Source: Sialis fuliginosa
Lineage: Eukaryota > Arthropoda > Insecta > Megaloptera > Sialidae
Assembly (NCBI GenBank): GCA_961205875.1
Contig: OY540812.1
Span: forward strand, 5,022,001 to 5,086,000
DNA length: 64,000 nucleotides
Direction of reading: 5' to 3'
The notes beneath the pieces were generated by a model. It had not been told where the DNA came from. It made no database searches and saw only the letters and a list, made by a program, of their open reading frames with translations. Positions 22,830 through 36,005 of the stretch are shown here, one piece after another (position 1 is the first letter of the stretch; each line of letters opens with the position of its first letter). The position numbers and the translations under genes are program-made.

Positions 22830-25800
22830 TTAGTCGTCACAGTCCTTATCTTTAGGGTTTATTTCCAAAACGCTTTTCTTCAACTGATGAGTTTTTGTAG
22901 TCGAAGCAAAATGTGCTGCAGTTCTCTTTTGTAAAACTGAAACATCCTCCGTTTCATTTGTCGCCCATTCTAAAACCAATCTGCGTCCGTACAAATGAGT
23001 ACTTTGAGAAAGTGCCTTAAATGCTTTCTGAAAATAGAACATATTGTTATTTAATATATATATACTTTATTACGTTAATAAATTCTCACCTTTGCATCAT
23101 TTTTTGTTTGATAATCAACAAAAGCAAATCCTCTATGGTTATTTGATGCACCAATTGTCATTTTTTTTGGTAACCTGAGAGCTTTTATTTCTCCGAATGT
23201 TCTAAAATGAAAAGACGTAAATGTTAAGATTCGCCAAACATAAATAAATAAAATATTCATACTTGAAAAGATCCATAACTTCATTTTTGTTTGCTTGGAA
23301 GGGTATATTACGAACAAGTATTTTTGTTCCCGTTTGTTCAGTAGCTTTCGTTGTTTTCTTTTTAACATTTACTGTATCTGATCTGCAAATAGAAAATTAT
23401 ATTTTTTATATCAACGGTGTATTATAAATCAAACACTTACTGTAAAGTTCGTTCTGAACGTTTCAATTCTAATGATTTTCCATCTAAAGTAGTCATTTGA
23501 AGTATTTTTAAAGCCTGTTCGGCATTATCTTGGTACATATACCGAACAAAACCATAGCCCATTGATAATTTTCGTCCTGGATTTTTAGGATCTTTTTTCA
23601 TCACAATAGATACATAATGTAATTTTCCACAGTATTCAAAATGCTACACATAATTAAATATCAAATAATTAATTAATTGCATATTATGGTCCATTAAACA
23701 AATTTAGACAGAACCAAGTTTTCAGTTACAAAAATACATACCTTCTTCATAGATTCTTCTGTTGTGTTAAAACTCAAATTTTTCACAAATAACGTTGTAT
23801 TCTCTTCTGGTTCTTCATCATTTTCCTCATCATTTTCTTCATTATTTATTTCATTTTTATGTTCTTGTGTATTAACAACTTCTTTTTCCACATTTGTAAC
23901 TTTGTTTTCAATTTTTGGTAAACTTTCAACCGCAACAGCTTTTTTTGTATGTATTTTAACTGCTGGTGTTTTAAAAGAATTTTCAGGTCCCCATTCCAAA
24001 TACAAGGGCACGTTTTTAAATTTTGAATATGCCAGTTTCGTGAATGCATTACGTGCTTCAAATGGTTCCATAAACTCAACCAAAGCTAATAAGAAATTTA
24101 TAATTGTTGTATATTTCATTTAGATTTATAACAAATATTTCTTATTACAATACCTGTAATTCCATTAGGAGGTAAGATCACTCTACAAAGTACTCCAAAA
24201 GGTTCAAATAACTGACTTATTTCATCATAAGTTGTATTTGCTGGCAAATTTTTAATAATAATCACAGTTTTTGATCTACGTACAGGAACCTAGATAACGT
24301 AATTAATTAATTGACTGATAAACAAATTACGAATTAAACAAATATGAAATATACATGCCCCGTTAAATGCTTCCAAACATACACCATTCTCTTCTAAAAA
24401 GTTCTGAATATCTTGTACGATTTGTGTTTCTCCTAAAGCCAAACGTACAGCAGCAGAAAGATTATTATTTTCTCCCGGCTCTGTACCTAAGACTTTAGAT
24501 TTTGTTGTAGCGTATGTGCCTGCCACTACGTCTGCAACTGCATCGTGTCTAACAAACAATGTATTCCAATTATGAGATGAACTCGCTTGTTTCTTTTGCG
24601 TTAACATTTTCTTTTCTTTGTAGCTAAGATTTTCTGAAATGCAATTAGAATTTATTGTTTTTAAAATGTTTTATTTAAAATGTGTTAGGTTAATACACTT
24701 CACCTGTATCAGGAGTATTATCGATAGGAGATTTAGCTGGCAATAGATGAACCATCCTTCCATTCAATATCGAACCATCTAATTCAGAAAATGCTTTAGC
24801 AGCGTGTTCTGGCATTAAATATGCTATTACCCCAAAACCTTTCGGTTGTCGTGTAGTTTTATCAATGGGTAAATTTACTTCAGCCAGTGGACCTATAAAA
24901 ATTCAATTTTTATCTCTCAAGTGGACACTGAATAAATAACATAATATATTACCGTATTTTTCAAAAAGCTTTTGAATATCGTCTTCCGTTGTAGTGTAAG
25001 ATAAATTTCTAATAAATATTCTACCAGATTCTGCAATACTTTCTTCGTTTTTTAATGTTTCTTCTTGATTTGCCCATTTCTTTTTTGTAGTATTAATTTC
25101 AGTGTCAGTATTATCTTCGCTTGTTTTAGTTGTATACTTGATTACTGTTATTCTTTTTCCAGCTAAAAGGTTATGAAGATTTTATTAATTACAGTACACT
25201 TTTACCTACATAGGTCATTAGTAGGAGTTAAACAGTATCTCAACTCTTTACAATGTATGGAGATGAAAAATAATAACATTTCTTGATTTAAAAAAATGTG
25301 TATTCCATTATTTAAAATTAAAAAATGGAGTCTCAAAATACCTTAATCTGCCACTGGTTAGATGGGATAATATATATAAATAATACTTACACAAGAAACT
25401 TCTATCTTTGATTAGAGCTTTGTTAAAATCTTTTTCTTTTTTAAAACCAACGTATGCAAAACATTTAGCATTTCTAGGTAATCTGATTGTATATGGAACA
25501 ATTGGATGAAAAAATTGTTTTAAATCTTTTTTCTTAACGTTGTATGGTAAATTTTTTAGCTACAAATAATTTTACTAAATTATACAACTCATTTTGATTT
25601 ATAATATTAAAAAATACACTTGTACCTTTAATGTAAATAATTGAATTTTTTCTTTTACTTTTTTCTCAGTGTGCTGCCTAGGTTTTGGTGGTGGTAGCTC
25701 AATTTCATCCGTGCTTGTACTTTTAGGCATTAAATTTTTCATATACTACAAATATAAAATCCAATTCATTATATTTCTTCGGTAATATTTTACAATAATA

Positions 25801-26541
25801 TTTATACAACTTACTTCTATGTCAGATATATCTTTGTTAGCAAGTTTATCTTCAGACTGTTCTTCATCATCATCAGAATTTAATTTATCTTCATCAACAT
25901 CATCATTTAATTTTTCTTCAGTTTCTTTTGATAAAAAATTAACATCATTCTTCCAAATTGTTTTATCATTTTTTAAATGCGTTTGCATAAATTCATCAAA
26001 CATCGAGTCATCTTTATACTGAAATAACAAAAATGAATATTTATAATTGTTCATGAAAATAATTTAAATACAAGTACCTTTTCAAGAATTTCGTTGATTT
26101 TTTTTGCTTTATCTTTTTTTGATTTTTGTTTTGGTGTTTCTTCAGAATCTGAATCTGTACCCTTTTCTTTTTCATTCTCTTTCTGATTAATTTTACTATC
26201 TGGAGCATATTTGCTCCATGATTTTGGTTTTTTCTCATCACCTAAACTGGCACAATGCTCAACAGTTATACGACTTGCACTAATACAAGAATTATGAAAA
26301 TATTTTATCGCTGCTTCTGCTTGTTCTTCTGTTCTATAACCAATAAATCCAAAACGTCGAAATGTTCCATCGGGCGTATATTTCAACTGTATATCTGTTA
26401 TATCACCCTTTTCAGAAAATAATGTACGAAGTTTTTGTTCTGTAACCTAAAAATATTTTTCATGCACATTATATTGAATTAAATAAACGCTTTATAAATA
26501 ATTACAGTTTTTGGTAGATTTTTAACAATGAGTCGTGACAT
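22830..26541 (-). CDS. Rbm19: RNA-binding protein 19 / Mrd1 (six RRMs), with frameshift in exon 2
   Basis: Fourteen exons on the minus strand: 26506-26541, 26078-26447, 25815-26018, 25626-25745, 25391-25559, 24953-25162, 24704-24892, 24359-24633, 24154-24289, 23742-24085, 23441-23643, 23263-23382, 23090-23201, 22830-23027. The product is about 894 residues if exon 2 is read through its extra base. It is a nucleolar protein needed for 18S rRNA processing in the small-subunit processome. Landmarks: MSRLIVKNLP, FGFIGYRTEEQA, the Rbm19-specific SHNWNTLF and ALGETQIVQ blocks, ALVEFMEPFEARNAF, KILVRNIPFQA and HLYGRRLVLEWA. RRM1 is in exons 1-2, later RRMs in exons 5, 6-7, 9-10, 10-11 and 12-14; acidic Lys-rich linkers lie in exons 3 and 10. 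Exon 2 is 370 nt between two phase-0 borders, one base too many. Intron 8 needs a GC donor. Confidence 0.93.
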
Positions 26542-28154
26542 TTTGAAATTTCTTAATGTCAAAAATAATTAATGTAGTAATCGTAGTAATGTTTTATCCA
26601 ACATTTATAAAAAATACTTTTAAACACGTGCTTTTTGACGTTTATGTTTTGACATGTATAGTGCTGCCACCTATACATAATTCAATTGAACATAATAATG
26701 CTGAGTTCTGTTTTACCGAACTTCAAATTGTATATTTTTACAATGTCGATTTTACACATGGTCCCAGAATTCATTTAACGTATTATTCGTATTATTATTC
26801 TGTGTTTCAGCGTATTTGTATTATCTTTTTAAATATACATATATACAATACTGGATTTAAAATGTAGGACTCAGAAGTAGTATGTATATGTATTGTGTTT
26901 TGGTAATTGAATATAAATTACTTACATATACTTTACATATGACCACGAGTTAGAACAATTGCATATGTGTGTTTAGTGTTTTTTTTCTTATAATTATGTA
27001 TATGCTTATTAATTGAGTGCAATTAACAATTTGGAATAATTAACAAATTCCTAGAGAAAAGTGGTACCGTGATAGCTAAATTATTTAATTTTCCCGGAAA
27101 TTTTAAGACAGAAATTATTTGATCTATAAAATGTAGTATGTAGAGCAACATTAATATTTGTTTGTGAACTGAAACAAAACAATTAACATAGACATAGGGT
27201 CACATCAATCTTATAATATTTATTACATTTGTATATCAAGCTAAAGGAAATCCAATAAATATAATAGCTCTGTGACCCCTTTAAACAGTACACGTGCTTA
27301 AATTGTTCCCTGGTAATATATTATATTAAAAATCAACCTAAATAATAAACTGATAAAGAAGGCAAAACGTCCACTACCGATTTAACGCCCATTCGACTGT
27401 TGTACAAGTTATACGGTGTGTCTTAAACCATATTATACTTAACTGTAACTTGTTGAGTAAAAAGTACCGTACGAACATGAAGACATCCCCTCCCAGTGCG
27501 TAGGATACGAAAGAAGGAGAGATAGAATTAAAATAATAATATTCAACGATCCGGTTATGTTACATAAGCTAGCGGTTATCTTCACTCGATAAAAACAAAA
27601 ATATGTAAATTTTTTAATAGCATACTTACGTGAAATATGTATGTTTGGATTAAACCATCTTTAGCGGTATTCCTATATTTATATACGATATCTCCAGAAG
27701 CTAAAACAATTAACTTGCCACTACTGTCACCTCACACATTGCAGGACTTTCAGGGATCTTGAAAAAATACCTATCTATATAGGTACATATACATATAAAA
27801 TGTTAGCATGTAAAAAAATGCATTTTTTTCAAGAGCCCTGAAGATGTTCGCTGCAATTTGAGACGAAACGTTAGTTGAGATAACGACCGAAATGACACGG
27901 GTTACACCCAGAAGCCAAAATTCATTTTAAGTTCGTTGTGAAAGTCCCAGTATTTGTAAAAATGTATGATTGTAAATGTATGATTGACTAGAAAAAGTTA
28001 TTCTGAAATATTTTTCTGGGAGTTTTAGGCGATGATCAAAAAAAGGGTGGTAAGTTTTTTGCAGTCAGAGAAATTAATTAAATTAATTAGGGTGCCCGAA
28101 TAAGTTTAAATCAATAAGACTTCCAAGCTCTACTCATTAAGTTCTTAGTATCCA

Positions 28155-28290
28155 GGGCCGTAACTAGAGGCTCTGGGGCACCAAGTGACCGAGAGGCCCT
28201 CAATATACGCAAAAAATTGAAGACCTTTTTTTACTTGTTACTAATTCTAATAACCTTTTTTTTGTCCCTCAATCTTGCCGACCCCAATTT
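28155..28290. repeat. Dispersed repeat, CAGGGCCGTAACTAG family (partial)
   Basis: Begins cagggccgtaactagaggct, the same terminus as at 5113, and shares the ttttttttgtccctcaatct block. The right end is lost. Confidence 0.65.
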
Positions 28291-28828
28291 TTATAAAAAC
28301 ATCTAAGTAATCCGAATTCAGATTCATTTAGGCCAGTGTTTACCAACGTAAGAATAATTATGTACCCCTTTTAAGTGTTACCGGCGTACCCCTTACGGGC
28401 GAATCCGGAAGTTTGGTAAATTTTTGGAAAATTTCATTACATATTTATTGCTATTTTACATCTGTTTTTCATGTAAAAAATCAAAAACGCATAATGAAAT
28501 TTAAAAGAAAGTGTTGCATGTATGAAGAATTTATTGTTCAAAACACAAAATTATTTAATAAAAAAACATTAATATTAAATATTAAACATTAATATGTACT
28601 CATCTTCAAATTAATAATAATCTTCAAAATTGTAATAAGGTAATAACGCTACAGTGGCGGATTAACCCAATCGTGACCAAGTTTTTTTTTTGTTTTCGAT
28701 ATTACTGATTTTTCTGTCATCAATTCATACCTATCTAAGTATACTAAAACTCCAGAACGTTGGTAATTGCATTGTTGATATATTCAGTCCAATACTCGAA
28801 AATAAGTATGATTTCAAACTCATTCGAA

Positions 28829-29153
28829 CAGTGGCGTAGGAACGGGGGGGGTTTTGGGGTCGAAACCCCCCCCGAAATTTTAAAAGATATGAAATTAGTA
28901 TAACAATTTTGAATTAAATTACCTTTTTGTGATAATAACTCCCCCCCCCCCCCCCCCGAAATATTCAATGTTAATGAATTATGCGAAATAAGTATAAAAA
29001 TTTTGCATTGAATGACCTTTTTTTTTTAGCCATAAAATTAAATAAAAATAAAATTTTTAGCTTCTTCGATTAAAAAGTTTAATAATAATTTCACATATTT
29101 TCAAAATACCAAACTTAACCCCCCCTCCGAAAATTTTTCTTACTACGCCACTG
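28829..29153. mobile_element. hAT-type MITE with 8-bp target duplication
   Basis: A 325-bp element starting cagtggcgtagg and ending actacgccactg, between direct repeats cattcgaa (28821-28828 and 29154-29161). It is related to the element at 2326-2665, which has the same cagtggcgta terminus and poly-C blocks near the end. The interior has a 17-base C-run and no open frame. Confidence 0.87.
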
Positions 29154-29599
29154 CATTCGAATTAAAATAATCTTACATCAACGCTAAATCTTAACAAAAG
29201 CGCTTTGTTATATATATGTAACGCTGGGCACGATTGGGTTAACCAAGCTGGGAACCCCAAGTGCAAACTAATTTGGGGTCCTAAATATTGAAAAAACTGT
29301 CTGCATATCTTTTATTTCGATTTAAAAAATGTTATCAGGGCCAGGGGACCCCAACTGAAAATATGGGAGCCTGATCACTATGTGGGCCAAGTTCTAAGTA
29401 AATTTAAATTTTGAAATTATTATAAAAATATTGCTAATAAACAAGATTGACTTGTGATGTCTGAAGTCACGGTAACGCCTTTGGAGTTTACGTTTAGAGA
29501 CCCAAATATGTTAATCACATTGGCAAGTGAGTGATTCATATATTAACAGAGTCATACAATATATCTCCCACTTTTTTGTAGATCAAAAAATCATTCTTC

Positions 29600-29960
29600 G
29601 TCTTCACATACATACACACATACATTACCGTGTCCGAAGCCGTCCATTCTCACTTCCTCGGCAGTCCAACGGTGAAACCTGCACGCGCCACATCTTTTTG
29701 TAGTAATAATACAAACAAACTCGTTTGATTGTTGTAATTAACATGATGATGAAGTTGTCGCTATTCTGAAGAAGATCAGTTACATGCGGAATGCAGCAAT
29801 AAATTAATGTGAATAATTGTATTTGTACAATTTATATAAATCAGTTGTGCTATTTGTGAATTGGTTCTGGTGATGCTTTTTTGAAGAAAATGATATTGGG
29901 AAATTTATGAACTGAAGAACATTAATGAATTTAGGATAATTTCAAATATTTTATCATACA
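29600..29960 (+). promoter_or_regulatory. Possible promoter and 5' non-coding exon (weak)
   Basis: Higher-complexity, CpG-containing sequence (for example cctgcacgcgccacatc near 29690) in an AT-rich desert. A tatataaa lies at 29833-29840, and a donor-like cag-gtatat follows at about 29960. It could be a distant 5' exon of the plus-strand gene at 40883. This is a guess from composition and splice-like context only. Confidence 0.22.
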
Positions 29961-31399
29961 GGTATATTTTTAATTTATTTATTTTTAGATTTTAATTTAC
30001 TTGAAGATTATTGTATTGTTGAATTTGAATAAAAAAATCATTTTGATAACTGGAATCAATTAAAAAATTTAATTAACTATCAATTCTTAATTTTCAAAAA
30101 TATATCTTGTAAAACTATAATAAGTGGTATTTTAGTTGTGATGTCTTAAATTACAATTAAATTCCAGAATATTCCGGGTCCGACTAATATATTTCAATGC
30201 CTCAGGAGTATATTTCTAATTATAAGCCATATGCACTGCTTATTTTAAATGTAAGCAAACAGAATAACCGTAAACTTCTTTCTAAAATTAATTAATGTTT
30301 TCGGTGATTTTATGTACACGTAAATTTTATATTTATCTTTTGCTTGAGATAGAAATATCTTAAATAAGTAATTTTTGTTTAATTAAATAGTAAAATTATG
30401 TAAATATATACGTATATCTTTCTATTTTATAAAAAGTTGTTGTTCTAGTGCCTCAATACTATCCAATTACTAAAAAAAACACATATTTTAAAGATCCATT
30501 CATTCATACCTAACTGTCTTATAACATTTCATTTATTGATAAAAATATTTCACTTCCTATTTCTGATTAATCAATAAAGTAAGTACTAATATAATAAGTC
30601 GTTTTTGATATTTGTTTGTTTCGATTAGACACAAAAATTACTGATCCGATTTTGATGAGACTTTCACTGTTCAATGTTAGAGCTGGGCCGTATTTAGGAA
30701 AATTTGCAATTGATATTTTTTACTAAAATGTTTACATGTTATATATTGAATAATTAGGTCAGGCACGTATTAAAAAAAATTACAATTAATATTTTCTATT
30801 GATTCCGAAATACACGCAGGGAATTTCTCGTCTATCAATAAAAACATTAGTTTTATCGATTGTCTGTCTTTAGATTTTGAACGGCTCCTTACATATGATT
30901 AATTCAATTTTTTAAGGCATGAGTATGAGTAGGTCTTAGGGAGATCATGTATCTAACAGTAAACATCGATTCACGTTGTAGGTTTAAAAAATATGATCAC
31001 AGTACGTTTTGCATCATTGGCTACTATCCACTAACATTAGCAATGAATCTAGGTGACTGTTTAGTGTCGTATTACTGTAAAATTAATGTTTTAACGGTTT
31101 GATTTATATGCACGGACAACAAAGATACCAATTCGGTATATCATATCCACATTTATCAGTAGCGGCTCGGGAAAATAATATAGAAATAGAAAATATTAAC
31201 TGATAAACAATTATTACATTCATGAATCATTGTTTGGCGAGAAAAAAATCAAATCTAATTAATTATTTTGAAGCTGAAATTCTACGTTTTTGAATTGCAT
31301 GAATAAATTTTGTCTACAGTTTTAAACCTAAAAAAGTTTGCATTTTTTAGAACCCCTTAAAAATTGAAAATCTATTTGCAAAAAAGTACAAATTTCAAT

Positions 31400-31530
31400 A
31401 TTTAGTGAATTTTCCTGCAGTGAACTTCAACTCTTCATACAAATATCGACTAAAATACAAGAAAATAAGACGTAGAGGTATTATAGTTTTATAATTGAGA
31501 GTGTAAATTAATATTAAATGCCACTGTAAT
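31400..31530. repeat. Partial copy of the 37228 foldback family
   Basis: Shares tttcctgcagtgaac, aaatatcgactaaaatacaa and ataagacgtagaggtattat with both arms at 37340-37430 and 38035-38130, and with the copy at 16675. Then it ends near a ccactg terminus. Confidence 0.65.
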
Positions 31531-34500
31531 ATGTATTCCAAAGATTTCGCTCACTAATTTAGTAGGCAGTCTCGTATTTTATATCCTCAACTAGAGCAGT
31601 AGTGCATCTGTGGGGGGTAAAGGGTCAGACTTCCCCCTTCCGAATTTGTCAAAATATATTATTTTATTTAACAAATATGACAGATAAAAAATGAAAATTA
31701 TATATTTTTACAAAAAAATTATCCCACAAAATCTGGGTACGTCGCTGGGTGTAATAATGTTTAACATTTAAAATATAGATACGCTTCCTGCCACTGTATT
31801 TCATTGTATATGTGCATGCATGAATGTAATGTCAAACCGTTATTAGACAATTGCGACTTACAAAGAATAATGTTAATAATTACACCTTACTTGTCATTAT
31901 AAAATTCAATATATCTGTTGGCGTGTAAAGTTACAGTATTTTTAAAATATACTGTTAGATTTTTTAGTTCCTCGTATGACATAATTAAAATAATCGTTTT
32001 AATTGACTCACTCATCTTATCAAAATTAATTATTTTTGATAACGAATTTAATTAATAAAAATTGTTAGTATTAAAAAACTGAAATGAAAAATATAGGTAG
32101 TTAAATATATGGTACATAAATTGACAGAACCCTAAGCCCTATAGATTTATCATAGAATAATATTTAACAACACGTTTTTTTAACAATTCGTATTTGAAAA
32201 TGTATAAGTTAAGTAAAAAAAAAACATCGTGTTGCTGTTTTGTCTTTTTGGTGTTAACACGCCATAATATATTTTCATCACGCTTGTGTCCATTTTAATA
32301 CCAATTCAACGTTGACAGCATAATAAATATAAAATATCAAACTACGAACATGTGATAATTGATAGCAATTATTAAAAAAAAAATTAAATAGTAATATTCT
32401 TTATTATTCTGTCAGAATAATCACTATGTTAAAGAATATAACAGCATGCACCGTTATACAAGATTTTTTAACAATTACAACAGAAATGTATTCCAGATTT
32501 ACACTTGCGCGGAGATTTTGTGGGCATGCAGAAAGTGGGTCAAACCCCAGACATATAACATATCTGTCACGCAACTTTAAAACGAGACTTTTTATGGAAA
32601 AATTTGATTCGTAGAATTATCTTTTTCTTTATATACTTGACCTTAATAACCTAACTTAAATCGTGAGAATTTCTGGTTTTGTATATTTTTTGACAATTTT
32701 AAATATACCTGTAGTAATTTTGTGTAATAATTAACAACTTTCTGAAATGTAGCATTAATAATCACAACTTCACAATTTTTTTCTGAGACCATTGTATTTT
32801 TATGCTATTTTGACCTCAAACTCGAATTCATCACCTCAAAATATATAAAAATATAATTGTCTCCGATATTTTTTTATTTTTTTATCCGCCCATATTATGT
32901 AGACTTAGTATAAGTAAGTATTGTTACGAAATTTTTATTTTGAATTCGAGATTTTGATAGAAATATCCATTTTGACTATTTTAATATTTTCGCTATGATA
33001 ACTGTATATTTGTCTTTAGACGCTGTCATTTAAAAATGACAAAACCTAAAAAGGTCAAATTGTATATTTAAGTTCAATTATCTTCTTAAAACGAACTTAC
33101 AACCGGAAATGGATGTTTATTCTCGTCAACTTTATAATTTTTCGAAAAAAAAAGTCAGATAAATGTTGTAAATAATATTATTATCTATATAATTTATGTC
33201 CCATTTATTTTTTTCCTGTATTGTATCAGATAGATTTTTTAAATATAATTAGAAACGCGTACACTTAATACTGTGTATAAGAAAGTTCCATGGCACCCAT
33301 AGTAGCTTTTTTATGTGCAATGAAACATGGATTTGAAAAATTAATTATTATTATTAGGTACATACTATATCTAAACACATGTTTACTACATTTAGATAAG
33401 AGTATTTTAACTGTCAAATATGTATACTATATAATCATTTAAATTATTTCTTAATTGCAATAAATGTACACATTATCTAACAGATTCTTTTATCAGAAAA
33501 TAACATACAAATTTTTGTTTACAATTCAAACATTAGATAAACAAAGTGCATTTTCACGTTAATTAGATTAAAAGCAGAGGTGACCTGAATGCCCGTATAA
33601 GCGAGTAACCCACTGCAACTTAACAACAGCTTCATTGAAATAATTTATAAGTGACAGTAATATGTATATTTTTGTTTTAATAACTTCAAAATGAAAAAAT
33701 AAGAACATGGTTATTTAAAAAATATAATTATGTTTTGATATACAATTAAATGGAAATATAGATGAATATAAGAATATATATTCTGAAATCTTACTGTTAA
33801 CGAGATGCGACCCCCTCCCCATTAAAAATAAAAGACAAAAACATATCTAATTCAATTCAGTTAATTTACATAAATATATATATTTTTAATATTAAAAAAA
33901 AGTGTACAATTTTTTTTCTCTGTTTGTTTTTGCTCTAAAATCTTGTGTGTATTTCTCAGGGGCCCACAACCTTGCATTTTTTATATTTTATTAAGTACAT
34001 CATGAGCTATCATCGAAGTAAATATTAATTCCATTTGTCGCATAAAGAAAATTTCTAATTGATTGGACTAATTGAAAAATATAATTTTTATTGATATACC
34101 TACCACAAAAAGGAGAAAGTAAAAATAGGAAAACACTATAGAAATCATAAATCCCAAATTTTTTACACTAATTTCTAAATATGTGACAACAACCAAATTA
34201 CTCATTCAACCGGATTTGGGCCGGTGTGAAAAATAAAGAATAAAAACAATTCTTTGTAATCAAAAAACACTGACAATGACACATAACTTTCTTTATTTTA
34301 TTTATTTATTATTTTCTTTCCGAAGAAAAAAATTATATACCTCCAGCAAGGTGAACAACCGGAACATGTTAATCACAATTCATGATCATTAACATCCCGG
34401 AGCAAAAGATTTGATCTCGGAAACTGCAAAGGAATTATGCAAACAGAGTCGGCTTTTAAATGAAGTGAAAATTAATTAGTTCTTGAAAACCCTAAATTAA

Positions 34501-34700
34501 CATTTTTTATAAATAAATTAAATTTATATTTTATCTTACGTTTTCAGGTGGATAATTTGGATTTTTTTTTCTGCTCATGTGGTATTCGAAATTCAATAAG
34601 CATTAGACGTTTTATTCAAAAATTAATTATTTGTTTATAACAATGTTAGACATTGCTATATAGATGATTTTTTTGTGCGGTCTATTTTAATAATTATTAT

Positions 34701-34996
34701 GTCCGGTATTATAAAGGAGCTAGCAATTACTTTCAAATGGGGTATTAATTCTGTACTAGTATCTATGGATTAGTTATGGAATTTAGAGCAGTGACACTTC
34801 AACTAATTGTAACACGGTTGGCATCTTTCACCGTACAAAATAATTTTCATAATATCACCACTGTTTTAATACCGTTGGTATTTACCTACAACGCGTGCGC
34901 GAAACTTGTCAAAGTATTCAACAAACTTTAAAACTTTTATATAAGTTTGATATCTCATTTGAAAGTACTTGCTAGCTAGCAAATTTTGTTAATAAT
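34701..34996. mobile_element. MITE, GTCCGGTATTATAAAG family, inverted copy
   Basis: Starts gtccggtattataaaggagc. Its interior matches the element at 4204-4532 in inverted orientation along most of its length (for example atggaatttagagcagtgac). Compared with that copy it lacks about 17 bp just inside the left end, and the far end is eroded. Confidence 0.78.
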
Positions 34997-35720
34997 TTGT
35001 TTTATTCTAAAACGATTTTTTTAAAATTTTTTCCCTAATAACCAAATTACTCATTTTTGGTAACTATGGGAGCTCTGGAAAGTTATGCACCCCCCCCTCC
35101 TTAAATCTTGTTTTTACATTAAAATTTATCAAAAGAAAAAATTATACACCGGCCTTTCTTCCAAATAAATTCCCTGGGGACTGCACTAGTTAGTTATATT
35201 GCATACTATTAATTAATAATGATTGCACTGTTCTGTAATTGAAAAGAATAACTTCGAAATGACATAGCTTACATCCAGAAACCTAGATACACACAATGCA
35301 ATTTAAAACGTGAGATGAAGTCTTCTTCTCACGCCAACCCTGTGATGGGACACAAATGTCGAGTATGATCGAGATGAAAGTTATGCATTATTGTCGACAA
35401 AATGCATCATGGGAAGTTATTTACATAACGTTGTGAGCTATGATTCATCGGAAGAATGTCGTACGTATGTGTGTGTGTGTGTGGCCCAGATTCACGGAAC
35501 AAAACACATTGTTCACGAAGGTGTGAACCACATGGGTTACTTACGATTACGAACATTTGGGTCACCGATAACAACCCAATTTTGTTGACGCGGACGTGTA
35601 TTTTTCCTTACGAACGTGTTGTTTTTGTATGACTTTTACATTTCTACTGTTTTGTTGTTATTTTGTACTTTATATTGGTTTTAGTGAAAGTAACATATAT
35701 AAAACTTAGTTAATGAAGTA

Positions 35721-35961
35721 CACAGGTCGAAAAGTGACTTGGGCCAAGAAAATCTTGTTTTATATATAACGAAAACAATATTTTCTTAATATAAGAATTT
35801 ATTCTTAATCCAAGTATATTATTGTTTTCGTTCAACAATATTTCTTTAAATGGAAACAACAATTTTCTGGATTAAGAGTATATTCTTAAATTAAGAAAAT
35901 ATTTTTTTCGTTATATAGAAAAACAAGGATTTCTTGGCCCAAATTAACCTTTCTACCAGTG
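35721..35961. mobile_element. MITE with CACNGGT ends, TA-flanked
   Basis: About 241 bp. The left end cacaggtcgaaaagtgactt, followed by gggccaagaaa, mirrors the right end (ttcttggccc, then aaattaacctttctaccagtg). Inner arms with cgttatata and attaagaa blocks also pair, so the element can fold on itself. TA precedes and follows it, as in Tc1/mariner-type insertions. Confidence 0.72.
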
Positions 35962-36005
35962 TAGTTCTAAAAATTACTGTCCTCACTCATTCAAACCCCT
36001 GGACC

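Noticed and set aside
26440-26447. Alternative acceptor of RBM19 exon 2 (after ttacag) to remove the frameshift
   Set aside because: It restores the frame but replaces a conserved RRM1 helix with unrelated residues, so an indel is the simpler explanation.
32500-32560. Possible tRNA-like B box (gggtcaaacccc)
   Set aside because: No matching A box, acceptor stem or anticodon arm could be folded around it.
35391-35588. 65-residue plus-strand frame in the higher-complexity segment
   Set aside because: No ATG at its listed start, no flanking splice signals I trust and no recognisable motif.
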